From Oegoconia quadripuncta (lineage: Eukaryota; Arthropoda; Insecta; Lepidoptera; Autostichidae): a stretch of DNA of 64,000 bases. Under the pieces are notes generated by a model. It was not told the DNA's origin, searched no databases, and saw only the letters and a list, made by a program, of their open reading frames with translations. Below, in pieces: positions 1 to 9,769 of the stretch. The stretch lies in contig OX438744.1 of the NCBI GenBank assembly GCA_949316235.1, positions 496,001 through 560,000 on the forward strand, read 5' to 3'. The stretch's first letter is position 1; each line of letters begins with the position of its first letter. Made by a program: the position numbers and the translations under genes.

Positions 1-399
1 TATATACATTTTTTCCGTATATCCGTATAGGGAGAAAGGAAACCTAATAGGATCACTTTGTTGTCCGTCTGTCTATCAAGACCCTTTTTGCCAGAAACGC
101 GCGGATGTATAAAGTTGATATTAATATAAAATTATCAGGTCTGTAGTCATTAAATTATTGCCCTACTCCGCTCAATTTTGACGTACTACGCTATTAGTTT
201 TTTTGTGTTTCCTATCAGTGGAAACCCTTTTAGACTCCAATTATATCTATACTAGTTTCTTTTATATATACTATCTTGTACTGTATGTTTCCCGAATAAA
301 GAAATTGATAACTGATTTCACAGTTGCAAATAAATCAAAACTTAAGGGGGTACCCTATGAAAGGGAAATCAACGCTGCTGCCCCTCAAGTAAATAATCA
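1..399. other. AT-rich sequence with a dispersed-repeat fragment
   Basis: About 40-175 contains a block with TTGTTGTCCGTCTGTCT. A weaker relative of this motif occurs near 47720-47775 and 59750-59830. I see no coding content. The class of the repeat is not identified. Confidence 0.3.
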
Positions 400-401
400 T
401 A

Positions 402-620
402 TCTCATAAACAAAGCTTTAACAGGGAAAGACAGGAGTGTCAAGCTATAGTTGATTTAGATATTATCTACAATCATTAAAGCGGATCACGGTGACCACCG
501 GTTTTAACGATTGTAGGTTACCTTAGCAGCACAAAACTGTTTGTAATACTTTAAAACGTAAATACAAATAAACTACACCTTGACGTTCTTGTTTTCCCTG
601 TTAAAGTTTTGTTTATGAGA
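402..620. mobile_element. MITE-A, TA-flanked with about 42-bp terminal inverted repeats
   Basis: Left end TCTCATAAACAAAGCTTTAA and the reverse complement of the right end TCTCATAAACAAAACTTTAA match for about 42 bases with a few mismatches. TA lies on both outer sides (400-401 and 621-622), as for Tc1/mariner insertions. The 219-bp body has no coding capacity and carries an inner imperfect hairpin at 469-514. Confidence 0.75.
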
Positions 621-814
621 TATATATGTCCGGAAGGCGGGTGTTGCTAGCGACCGGGACGTCGCCAGACATCTCGTGTTTTAGGTTGCTCGGGCAATTG
701 CGATACTCAACACTAGCTGTATCAACAACCGACACTTTTCACTCGCGATTGACCACAAATGTACACGCAGACGGGAACATGCACGTACTTTTATGCACTC
801 GTACTTGTAGGGGT
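621..814. other. Unassigned sequence
   Basis: Moderately GC-rich for this window. It holds a 65-codon open frame with no recognisable protein signature. Nothing else seen. Confidence 0.3.
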
Positions 815-1022
815 TGTAACTGAAAACCAGTGTTTCGCTCTTTGAGTGATGTGCCACACTGAGTTATAACCCATTTGTGCTACTGCGGCACACACTCGCT
901 CTTTGTATTTTCTAGTCTTTACGTTTATTTGTATGTATATTTCTTTGTATTTTAAAAAATGTGTAATTGTGTGAACGCAGTGGCGTAAATAAATGCTTAT
1001 CTATCTATCTATCTATCTATAT
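815..1022 (+). mobile_element. LINE LD, 3' UTR only
   Basis: The stretch beginning CTGAAAACCAGTGTTT and ending in AATAAATGC plus a TATC microsatellite (998-1022) matches the 3' UTR downstream of the LD ORF at 17495-18055 and the reverse-strand copy at 24922-25170. The copy is 5'-truncated with no coding part. Confidence 0.6.
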
Positions 1023-1469
1023 TATGTCAAGGTACTATATAGGTGAATGTGATATCGGAATGACACTAGAATTTAATAGAATGAGATAATGGCTGATAAA
1101 ACTGATAAAACACAGGCCCGATCACTGTGTGGAAGCAATTGCAGACTACTTCATGATCTTATCGGTGAAGGGTAGACATTTGCAAGCCCCTCACGTCATC
1201 CAACTTGACGCTCGCATGCAATCTATGGCATTCATTCGGTCAAGTCTACAATCCCTCCTGCTCCAAATCCATAATCAGATTCTCATCAAGTAACGACTCA
1301 CCGAATCCTTCCACTCGACGGAGATAATAACTAATCAAAGTCACCCACGCTCGTTGATATGCTAAGTGTTGGTCCGATTCCTTGGATGGCGGGCAGCAAT
1401 ATGAAAGATCTTTATTGTTGTGCATACCTAACATTACTGTAAACGTCACCGCGCCACCTGATTCACTTC
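1023..1469. other. Unassigned sequence
   Basis: No recognised repeat or gene. A 67-codon minus-strand frame (1246-1449) has no known motif and no supporting start or splice context. Confidence 0.3.
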
Positions 1470-1555
1470 CCGTAGCAAACCGCGTACTATGATAGTCATG
1501 TGATGACTCAAATTATAAAATCCGTCGCTAATCTGTCACTATCTACGACATATAA
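1470..1555 (+). repeat. Dispersed repeat RL, copy 1
   Basis: GTAGCAAACCGCGTACTATG.. through CTATCTACGACATATA recurs with small changes at 56431-56513 in the same orientation. Class unknown. Confidence 0.55.
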
Positions 1556-1881
1556 TTATTTACTTGAGGAGGCTGCACCCATCGACTGTCATTTCGGGGG
1601 GTGTAATCTCGCCTGACTTATTGGTACAATTATGTGAAGACTGGCGCCATCTATCGGCGAACCCGTGAACCCACATTTAATCAATCAATTCACTTTCCTT
1701 ACTGGTTCCAAGACAATCCGATAGATGGCGCGAATCTAAATATATATAGACGCGCGGCCAGTTTCTCGCCCTCTTGCGATCCGACAACACTTCAATAATA
1801 TACCTCGATCACCACGCACGGCAGTTTATCTTCTCCCAACAGGGTGTCCCCTTAAAGAGGACTTCCCGTTGACTAATTATC
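1556..1881. other. Unassigned, with an inverted motif and a TATA-like box
   Basis: GCGCCATCTATCGG near 1645 is inverted as CCGATAGATGGCGC near 1718. TATATATA follows at about 1740, then GC-richer sequence. This could be an LTR-type promoter remnant, but neither ends nor a target duplication are clear. Confidence 0.2.
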
Positions 1882-2135
1882 ATGAAAGCAAGGTCATCAT
1901 CATCATCTTCTTGCCCTGGTCCCAATTTATTTGGGGTCGGCGCAGTACGTCTTTTTCTTCCAATATCCTCTATCAGCCGTTACACAATCCATCCATCTTT
2001 TCCGGAAAACCCTCTTTCTTTCCAACCATCGAGATCTACATTCATCACTCTCTTAGTAATTCATCCCTCCTCATAACATGTCCATACCAAGCCAAACGGT
2101 TTCCTTTCGACTTTTCCATGGCACTTTTAAAACGA
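1882..2135 (-). mobile_element. RTE-like LINE fragment, ORF C-terminus and GAT-type tail
   Basis: The minus strand reads in pieces through a degraded frame resembling the C-terminal part of RTE-type reverse transcriptases (fragments like LVWTCYEEG, KDGWIV, RKRRTAPTPNK) and ends in an ATG/GAT microsatellite (ATCATCATCATC on +). Frame breaks show it is dead. Confidence 0.55.
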
Positions 2136-2229
2136 GGATAATGTTTTTGAGCGTATGTGCATGTGACAATTCTCAAAATTTTCACCTTGTAGTTTAAATC
2201 TATTGGAAATAATATCTCAACAACTTCTA

Positions 2230-2985
2230 TACAGCGATTGATATCTTAAAATAGTACAAAATAACTACAAAATTAAAATAGCTAAGAAAATACAATAATT
2301 AAGAAAATATATTATATTTACATAACTACAGAAAGTGTATCGCCTCGAGCTCTCCTACCTGCGGCATTGTCCCTAGCACACTAGCCGCGTTGCCTCGCTG
2401 CACCGGCAGGCTTAGTCTTTGTGTAAAGAAGGCGCCCGCCCTGAGGTCACCTGATGCTTGGATTAGCAAGTCCGACACCTCTTTTATGAATTTTTTAGTG
2501 TCGGACGACCACGGGCCCAGTGTTTCGAAGGGAAGTGCCGCAAACTCGTCATTAGTAGTTAAAAACGTGTATTTGCGACACTACTCTCTGGGCGAGGTTG
2601 GCGGCGGCACCGGCCTTGCGGGCTGAGCTCTGTACATAAGATGGGGCCAAACTATCTATACAAGTGGCATCCCAGGCCAGTGTGTTGCCAAGTCGCCAGG
2701 GAATAAATGATTTGAGTTTGAGTTTGAGTTTGAACCAGAGTGTATCCGTCAGGTCTCTTGCCATCAGGATGCCGACATGCCTGATGGTTCGAGTGTCTCG
2801 ACGGCACTGAGGCAGAAGTAAGGGACCGATGAATAAGGTCGTTTAATGAAAAGTGTCTGTAAAGACGACCCGCACTTCTGGTACACGAAAGCCCATGACG
2901 TCCAAGGTCATCTACCAGCTGGCCGCAAATGCAATGATGTATTTCGCATGCTTTGGCCCCAAGCCTAAGGCAAACAGCAAACAAT
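2230..2985 (-). mobile_element. LINE LE, 3' third of ORF2 and 3' UTR
   Basis: On the minus strand, separated frames give RHGLSCTRSAGRLYRH, then GKRPDGYTL, then [20 protein letters not shown], then LPFETLGPW and VQRGNAASVLGTMPQVGE before a stop near 2338. This order matches the C-terminal region of a widespread invertebrate non-LTR retrotransposon ORF. A GAGTTT microsatellite (2697-2733) interrupts it, and there are frameshifts. The AT-rich 2230-2335 part is the 3' UTR. A second 3' fragment of LE is at 60098-60299. Confidence 0.7.
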
Positions 2986-2990
2986 TATAT

Positions 2991-3498
2991 GGTTCCTAGT
3001 GGAAAGTTGTTCGTAATCAGGAGTGGAGTCACCAGCCGAAAATTGTTGGGAAAGTCCATACTAACGGCGGTTTCAGAATGGTATGGAAATGGGAATTTGT
3101 ATGGGAAATCGAAAAAATTTTAATCGAATTCGACTATGGTTCCTTGGGGAAAAGTTGTTCTTGACCTCAATCACACCTGATGTTAAGTGAAGATGAGGTC
3201 GAAGGTGGAAGCGTACTGACCCGGAAACCCCAACACATTTGGGGGACTGGCTATCTTATCTCTGACAACCGGAACACAACAAGGCTATTAACATTGCTGC
3301 TTGGCGGCAGATTTAGATAAGATGGTGGTAGCTACCCAGGCGGACATTTGAAATGCCTTACCAACAACCAAATTGAGTACTTAAACATGTACCCCGCTGG
3401 GGATCGAACCCGCGACCTCCGAATCGTAAAGCCAATATTGTTTACATTGAGCCGCGGAGGCGGTTAATGTGAATTACACGAATTCAAATTCACCATGT
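2991..3498. mobile_element. MITE-C copy 1, split by an S1 SINE
   Basis: GGTTCCTAGTGGAAAGTTGT.. and the far end CGAATTCAAATTCACCATGT correspond to internal and terminal parts of the intact MITE-C at 26699-26945. The S1 insertion at 3161-3465 separates the two parts. Confidence 0.55.
3161..3465 (-). mobile_element. SINE S1
   Basis: Near full length. The tRNA-like head lies at the right (minus strand: TGGCTCAATGTAAACAATAT as degenerate A box, then GGTTCGATCCC as B box). The 3' tail at the left reads TTGACCTCAATCACACCTGA. It is inserted in MITE-C. Confidence 0.85.
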
Positions 3499-4034
3499 CT
3501 ACTTCATTTTTGTTGAGGAGTGGAACAAAAGGCCACATGTCCGGAGACGGTCGGTTGTGATCTTTTGACGGAACTGTACTTGTTATACAGAACCTTATCC
3601 ATTTTCACTGTTCTTTCAAAAAAGGTACATAAAAGGCACAGGAAGTAATTAATATCGGACCGCGTCTCGGTCTGAAGACCTCTTCATTCAAAAAGATATG
3701 CTACATCGTTTTATGGATGGAGCTGGAAAAGATTTTATTCCGCTAGTCTACAATTTTTTACGTATTTTCTAAGAAGTTTAAGGAATTAGCCATTGTGTCC
3801 GATCTTTCGCCTACTCTCATAAATTTTCTTTTCTACAATAAAGCGTTTACAACATTTGCTGTGTGTACTTTAGGCACATAAATGTAATATAACCAACTCG
3901 TCTCTTCCCGTGGGTGTCGTAAAGGTAACTATGGGATTAACCCCTAAAAAACATCTATAGATTTGTACATTTTGACGGCGATGAGATATCCCCTGTCACG
4001 TGTGCTATTCTGTGTATTTCAAAAAGTGAACAGT
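3499..4034. other. No gene recognised
   Basis: AT-rich, apparently single-copy within the window. Around 3895-3945 the text CCCGTGGGTGTCGTAAAGG resembles a motif common near lepidopteran LINE copies, but this is not decisive. Confidence 0.3.
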
Positions 4035-4420
4035 AGATGTCCCTCTGCATTCGCTATCGCATGGGGAGTGTTCTGAAGAACTGTTCGAGCTAATACCCGC
4101 TGCTCAATTTAACCGATACACTTCTCGCCGAAAATTAAATTTCCATCCACATCACCTGGATGAGTGGAAGTCTACCACTGTACGTTTCTCAAGAAACTTC
4201 TTACCACGTACAACCACCCTGTGGAACGGACTTCCGGCAGCGGTATTCCCGAACGAGTCCGACATTGGAACCTTCAAGAAACGAGCCCACACCTTCCTCA
4301 AAGGCCGGCAACGCATCTGTGACCCTTTTGGTGTTGCAGGTGTCCATGGGCGGCGGTGATTGCTTTCCATCAGGAGACCCGCATGCTCGTTTGCCGCCCT
4401 TTCATATAAAAAAAAAATAG
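4035..4420 (+). mobile_element. LINE LA, ORF2 C-terminus and 3' end
   Basis: Across a frame change the copy reads ..[50 protein letters not shown] and [19 protein letters not shown], then a stop and a 3' UTR ending CTTTCATAT plus poly(A). This is the end of a CR1/jockey-type ORF2. The 5' part is missing. The last about 145 bp are nearly identical to the tail of SINE S5. Confidence 0.8.
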
Positions 4421-5140
4421 ATGTTATTTTAAGCATTAAACTTTTAAAATTTGGGATATCTCCAACCACACCGTTTGGTATAAAGGTCGTGACTTTAGAC
4501 ATATGTAATCTACAAACGAAATAGCGGACTCCAATCACGGAATATGAGGCGGTGTTTGAAGATTCAATGTTTATTTTCATCTTTCCAAGTTCTAGTTGTA
4601 TGTAGACAGGTCTGTATGACTTGTGATGGGAGTTATCGTTTGAAGTTCCCAAGCGAAGTCAAAGCTTCGAGTGTGAGTGTCTGCGTGTGACGGCTGCTTA
4701 GCAATTCAGATGCCTCGCCCCATTCATTGCACTTGCCGCCTCTACCTACGTTATGTTTGCCTAGTACCAATGGCCACAAAATCTTGAATATTTCTGTTAT
4801 ATTCCAGTATAAATTTAAGATAATTCTAGAAACCCCTGAGTCTTTTGAAAAGATAATGTCATTCATAGAATGAAACCATTCAAAATTAATTCGAAACGAC
4901 TAAACAGATATCCAACACAACCGACAAGGCTAAGAACCATCTCGTAATTACCAGCATTCGAAAATAAAAACCATTTGAAATTGTTTTTTCTGTTTTGGTA
5001 CTGAAACTTATAACAACCCTCTTGGGGAGTAATGTACCGGTAGATAGATAGATGGGCATGTTGAAAATGTAAAGGGTTCTGCAAATACGGAACTCTAAAA
5101 CAAACGGTTATTGGAAGGATTACAAGAGTTTTATTGTATA
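4421..5140. other. No gene recognised
   Basis: AT-rich with a GC-richer patch at 4650-4760. The long minus frame at 4152-4652 is mostly antisense of LINE LA. Nothing else supported. Confidence 0.35.
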
Positions 5141-5560
5141 AATACAATAAATATCATTGGACATACACACAACGCCATCTAGTTCCACACTAATCCTCTT
5201 ATTTATAAATATTTACAAACGCTTTATAAGCCTGTTTTAGTTAATGTATGTTTTGTCACTTTCTTTCATTGCAACATTTCCTTATGAACGACAGAGACAA
5301 AACATACTTTAACTAAAATAGGCTTATAAAGCGTTTGTAAATTTTTATGTATGCAACTAGGCTTGTGTTGTCAATACCAGATGGTAGATATACAACACAA
5401 AAACATTATGTTTTTGCAAATACATACATATTATAAATGAAAACATTCATAACTCGGGTACACGTGTACGTATACTTTATACAAACTTATGCCCCTTGCG
5501 GGATTCGAACCCGCGACCTTTTCGTATAGTAGTCAAAGCCACTACACCAAGCAGGTCACT
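5141..5560 (-). mobile_element. SINE S3 interrupted by fold-back MITE-B
   Basis: The head is at the right: minus strand TTGGTGTAGTGG (A box) and GGTTCGAATCC (B box). The tail at the left is AATAAATATCATTGGACATACACACAACGCC. The body is broken at CACTAA / GCAACTAGG by about 158 bp that contain MITE-B. Confidence 0.85.
5211..5342. mobile_element. Fold-back MITE-B inside S3
   Basis: TTTACAAACGCTTTATAAGC at the left is inverted as GCTTATAAAGCGTTTGTAAA at the right. The arms pair for about 46 bases nearly perfectly, then more loosely to a loop around 5262-5290. It is non-coding. The exact target duplication is unclear because AT-rich bases flank the arms. Confidence 0.8.
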
Positions 5561-5565
5561 GACAT

Positions 5566-5715
5566 ACCCACAAAAGGTCAGGTGCGGTCAACCACTAACC
5601 GACGAGCGTGTATGAAGCATTTGATAAGATTGGAAGAAGCAAATGTAGTATGTCAGGATCGTTGCAAATGTAAATCAATAGTCTCTGCCTACCGCAACGG
5701 GAAATAGGCGTGAGC
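5566..5715 (+). mobile_element. RTE-like LINE LR, last codons of ORF
   Basis: KGQVRSTTNRRACMKHLIRL followed by EEANVVCQDRCKCKSIVSAY and a stop near 5707 matches the C-terminus of the LR copy split at 29645-30960. It is truncated at the left by S3. Confidence 0.7.
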
Positions 5716-5720
5716 ATATA

Positions 5721-6550
5721 CAGGGCGTCCCAAAGTTATGGGACATGAAGGGGAAGTACCTTAAATATCGTAGATAGTGAATTTTGCTCAAAGAAGACTT
5801 TATGTTATTTTTAAAAGTTAGTAATTCTGCATTCATAGATTTTCTAAAAATTATTTGCTTCGGCTGGGAATCGAACCGACTCAAATGTGAAAAAAAAAAC
5901 ACCCTACTTTTATGATGCCAATCGAAAGAATAGCTAAAAAATAATAACTCTGCCTAAGTAACATAGTATTTTAAAAGAAAGGAACAACATAAAATGATTA
6001 GATTTCTTCTTTTGGGGATACGTGAAAGATATGCTATACAAAAAGCGATACGAGAACGTAGGCGAGTTGCAAACAGAATTGTGCCATATCACATCGAGTG
6101 TTCACCATAAAATGATTAGAAAATCAACAGGCAGCGGGCTCATTAAAAGATTGGCGATTTGCGTAAGACAAGAGGGATCACATTTTGAGCATTTAATTAA
6201 TTAATTTACAAAAAAATACCTACTTAATTGACTACGGCAGTTTCATGTATGTTTTTTATTTGATTAAAATGATTAATTTCACGTTGTTCCTTTCTTTTAA
6301 AATACTATGTTACTTAGGCAGAGTTATTATTTTTTAGCTATTCTTTCGATTGGCATCATAAAAGTAGGGTGTTTTTTTTTTCACATTTAAGTCGGTTCGA
6401 TTCCCAGCCGAAGCAAGTAATTTTTAGAAAATCTATGAATGCAGAATTACTAACTTTTAAAAATAACATAAAGTCTTCTTTGAGCAAAATTCACTATCTA
6501 CGATATTTAAGGTACTTCCCCTTCATGTCCCATAACTTTGGGACGCCCTG
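5721..6550 (+). mobile_element. Tc1/mariner-type transposon with 268-bp terminal inverted repeats
   Basis: 5721-5988 and 6283-6550 are inverted copies of equal length. By eye they differ at only two positions, so the element is young. Outer ends start CAGGGCGTCCCAAAG and are flanked by TA (5719-5720, 6551-6552). The 294-bp centre encodes a transposase C-terminus. Each arm contains GGTTCGATTCC, a perfect Pol III B-box-like string. The element is an internal deletion derivative. Confidence 0.85.
6001..6204 (+). pseudogene. Transposase C-terminal remnant
   Basis: The frame reads DFFFWGYVKDMLYKKRY.. and ends KRLAICVRQEGSHFEHLIN before TAA. The FWGY..K block and the terminal CxxxxGxHFEHL block are typical of the C-terminus of DDE (Tc1/mariner superfamily) transposases in arthropods. 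The catalytic domain and N-terminus are absent, so it cannot be active. Confidence 0.7.
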
Positions 6551-6558
6551 TATATGTA

Positions 6559-7211
6559 TTAGGTCCTTACATATGAAATTGGCGTTTTATAAGGGAGTAA
6601 CCTAAAGTCGATTTTTTCAAAATATATTATATTTATTTAATCAAAGTATATACCATTGCTATTTATGCACTTTTGCCATCTCAAAGGTAGTTAATTGATC
6701 CCTTTACTAAAAAAACCATTTGGACGGAAATCAATAAAATCTTTAAAGGCGCTTTGGACTGCCCCATCGGAGTTGAATTTTTTCCCTTGCAAGAAGTTAT
6801 CCAAATTTCGAAAAAAATGGTAATCTGTTGGAGCTAGATCCGGGGAGTACGGTGGATATCTTAGACATTCCAATTGAAGCTCTTCTAATTTGGTAACTGT
6901 TGTGCAGTGGGTGGTCTAGCGTTGTCCTAAAGCAGCAGTGGCTTACAGCGATCGGTTGATTAGTAGCTAGCTTTTCCATCATGGTTTGCAATTGCTGAGA
7001 ATACACATCTGCCATAATCGTCTGGCCAGATTTAAGAAAGCTGAAGTGAACACACACACTAGTCCACCAAACGCTCACAAGTAACTTTTTTGAGTCAATT
7101 TTCGCTTGGGGCATATATAAATTTGAAATTGGAATTCCTAACCAAAGAAGAGATATTTGAGATCTAATTGGCCAGTACGACAAAACGCCAGTTTCATATG
7201 TAAGGACCTAA
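6559..7211 (-). mobile_element. Internally deleted mariner transposon
   Basis: Both ends read TTAGGTCCTTACATATGAAA inward, flanked by TA (6557-6558 and 7212-7213). At 653 bp it is about half the usual mariner length. The same termini, with few changes, occur on the MITE-D copies at 34404 and 54060. It starts six bases after the neighbouring 268-bp-TIR element's TA. Confidence 0.85.
6640..7120 (-). pseudogene. Mariner transposase, C-terminal half, frameshifted
   Basis: The minus strand reads LLVSVWWTSVCVHFSFLKSG, then DVYSQQLQTMMEKL, and in another frame PPYSPDLAPTDYHFFRNLDN followed by RWQKCINSNG. The PPYSPDLAPTDYHFF block is the mariner signature around the third catalytic Asp. The N-terminal DNA-binding half and first catalytic Asp are missing, and several stops and frame changes are present. 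Confidence 0.8.
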
Positions 7212-7213
7212 TA

Positions 7214-7605
7214 TTAAAAAAAAAACTGCACTCAAATGAGACCACGCAGAGAGACACTCGAACAAAGACTGGAGATACACACACAATGCAGTCACATATT
7301 ATGCTGCATTTACGCGTCAACTTTAACTTCTGTGGGAGACATAGTCATAGTAGTAGATGTCGTGTCGAATGTAATTCTACTGAAGCGAAGTGAGGACATG
7401 TAGTTTGTCTGCAGATGGTGCGACATTAGCAATTCCAATGCGCTAGTGTTTGTTTGTTGCATTTGACGGCAGCCTCGGAGGGACTCGGTGTGGCGGCTTG
7501 TCGAACCGCACAGTGTCTTAGTAACGACTCGCAAATTAATAGAATACTCGTATTTCCATGAATATCGATAGCAATTCTTACTATAAAATGCTAGAATATG
7601 AACAG
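7214..7605. other. No gene recognised
   Basis: Mixed sequence without a repeat partner in the window and without a protein signature. Confidence 0.3.
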
Positions 7606-7897
7606 ATCCTACCTCCGCTCTCCTCCCACTGTAACTACTGTGAGCCAGGATCAACAGTGGTACTCTGCACGGCGCCTACTGAAGGTAGACGGTGTCCTAC
7701 GTGACTCTATTGCTACCTTGGACCCCAGACTAATTTAAGAAAGAATTTAAGGGTGAAAAGTCCCACCTCTCCAGGAAAGAAAGTCCCACCTCCCCCCCAG
7801 CAAATGGGAGTGTAGCTAATGTGACGCAAAAAGCCAAAGCGGCTATCCCTATGGGGGAGGGAGTCAAGTGAAGCTCGACTCCCTAATTTAACTCGGA
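7606..7897 (+). mobile_element. Element X, copy 1
   Basis: Begins ATCCTACCTCCGCTCTCCTC and runs parallel to the nested copy at 37487-37780. It ends in an 18-bp motif (AGCTCGACTCCCTAATTT) that is doubled in the other copy. A possible short flank duplication is GAACAG/GGACAG. Non-coding; class unknown. Confidence 0.7.
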
Positions 7898-8316
7898 CAG
7901 CGCCAGATCGCAGTGAGCGTTGATGGTGCGGTAGCCAGGAGGCTACCGTAGGTAAAAGTGCCAATAGTAGGTATGGCAGAAGCGCTTGAACGCTCGGAAG
8001 TTGTGGCGGTGTTGTACTAGGTCGCCGTAATATACCGGCCGGATATCCGAATTTAGATTGTCAAGCATGAGTTTGCGTTCCAGACTCCCAATTATTGCAT
8101 TCCCACAGAATGTGGTGAGCCGTCTGGAACGAACAGTGGAATTCGGGTATTTTGAAAATTTCAAAAACTTTACTGAAATTCTAGCAAATAGTGTCCAAAG
8201 GAAAAAGTTTGTGCCTCTGTACGTACATTAAAAGTTATTCAATAAGTGAGCATTCTAGTGTCACGTGGTGCTGGAATCCTCATTCCCATACGCAGTCTCC
8301 TTTACCCATGGTTATC
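7898..8316. other. Unassigned sequence
   Basis: Includes a short inverted motif (GTAGCCAGGAGGCTAC near 7930) and no recognisable coding segment. Confidence 0.3.
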
Positions 8317-8456
8317 TAACTAATATTATAAATATAGGTAAAATATGTCCTGCATTAAGACATAGGAAATTTTTTTCCAGGTTAGTTCCCGCGGGATAAT
8401 CAAATTTCCACGATGAAGTTTATCCACGCAGACGAAGCAGCGGGTGGAAAGCTAGT
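8317..8456 (+). mobile_element. Helitron-like (HEL) element
   Basis: Starts CTAACTAATATTATAAAT and ends GACGAAGCAGCGGGTGGAAA then GCTAGT. These ends resemble the Lep1-type nonautonomous Helitrons of Lepidoptera. Internally shortened. Alternative: 3' part of another retroposon family. Confidence 0.55.
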
Positions 8457-8539
8457 AATTTATATGGCAAAAAACTGTATAACTAATGCCACCGAAATAG
8501 ATAAATCCCATAAATAGTTCTTTGTGAAAACGGGCAGCG

Positions 8540-8664
8540 CAGATGACGGATGTGAAAAATGCCCTACCACCAACTACACCGACTACTAAACATGTACGCT
8601 GGGGATCGAACCCACAACCTCCGATTCGTAAGCCCTATGTTGTTACTGAGCTACGGAGGCGGTT
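8540..8664 (-). mobile_element. SINE S1, head half
   Basis: GCTGGGGATCGAACCC.. to GAGCTACGGAGGCGG is the S1 tRNA-like head on the minus strand. The tail half is missing. Confidence 0.75.
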
Positions 8665-9046
8665 AAAATCTCAATATTTCAAATTTAAGTTATGCTTACC
8701 TATTTTACGGGAAAGCAGAAATATTAAATATATATCTAACGCACACGAAAACATAACGTAGTTATCTTCAACACATTACTACATCAGCCACATCTTCAAC
8801 ACAATACTACCATCTACAGATGGCCAAGCAATACAATAAACAGATTCAGTACTCGTAATGAAGTACCAGCATAGTTGACAAAGTAGACTTCCATCAAACA
8901 GTCGAGGGTCCTCAAAGTGTCTGCTTGTGTAACTCAGCACAAACTAACCCCTGATTGCATTATATGAACAGTACAAACATGGCCGCCCCTGTTAGTTCGC
9001 TGTGCGACTGTGTACTAGAGTAGGGACAGATCTTCTTAAATTTGGT
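8665..9046. other. No gene recognised
   Basis: AT-rich, no repeat partner noticed. Confidence 0.3.
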
Positions 9047-9089
9047 GTCAAATAATTATATGTAATTATATTACATATAATTATTTGAC
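9047..9089. repeat. Perfect 20-bp hairpin
   Basis: GTCAAATAATTATATGTAAT and its exact reverse complement flank a 3-bp TAT loop. Possibly a minimal fold-back element or a chance AT-rich palindrome, but the perfection and the GC-containing tips argue against chance. Confidence 0.7.
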
Positions 9090-9123
9090 TATAACAGCAA
9101 CAATAGTAACAATCTAATCTAAG

Positions 9124-9375
9124 CTAACTAATATTATAAATGCGAAAATATGGATGTTTGTTTATTTATTTATTTATTTGTTTGTTTGTTTCTTGCCCAA
9201 TCAGGGCGAAACGGCTGAACGGATAATTCGGATTCGGTATATAAGTAGAATATACCTTGGATTAAGAAATAGGATTATTTTATCCCGATAAAGTGAGTAG
9301 TTCCCGTGGGATAAACAAATTAAACATATCTGCGATAAAGCTATTTTACGCAGGCGAAGCTAAGGGGGGAAAAGT
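9124..9375 (+). mobile_element. Helitron-like (HEL) element
   Basis: CTAACTAATATTATAAATGC start, TTTA/TTTG microsatellite near 9160-9190, an internal part matching (inverted) the copies at 15247 and 25868, and a degraded GCAGGCGAAGC end. Confidence 0.55.
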
Positions 9376-9384
9376 AAAAAAAAA

Positions 9385-9690
9385 AGTTTATTTTGTAGGT
9401 ACACAGAGTACACTTAAAATAGTCGATTTTTAAATTTTTTAAGCTACTGTTTGCTCAAAATGCAATTTTCCCCTGAGAAGAACAAGCAAAAAACTCGAAG
9501 GGTTGCTCTTTTAAATTCAGGCTTTGATTTTACATAAAGGTTTTTATATTACAAAAAGGTATAATTCATTATTAATTGTGAAATAGCCTGGGATGTGAAC
9601 GAGCTGGTTATGTTCAGTTTTATCATCTAATTAGTCTGATATTTTATAAGCTGGTTAGAAAGCTGGTTAATAATATATCGTAGTTTCAAC
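9385..9690 (-). mobile_element. LINE LB, 3' end
   Basis: Contains the LB 3' UTR signature TTCCCCTGAGAAGAACAAGC and the final codons (ISDY..) as seen in the copies at 29935 and 62790. Confidence 0.75.
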
Positions 9691-9769
9691 GGCCCATAGA
9701 TTACAGATAAAGGCCGTGAGTAAGAAAATTATAGCACAATACAGCTATTTAAGTATTTAAAAACCAAGC

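Noticed and set aside
1600..1850. Core promoter of a host gene
   Set aside because: The TATA-like box has no downstream exon or ORF of credible identity, and LTR remnants are equally likely.
4152..4652. 166-codon minus-strand gene
   Set aside because: Mostly antisense of the LINE LA C-terminus plus flanking AT-rich DNA; no independent signature.
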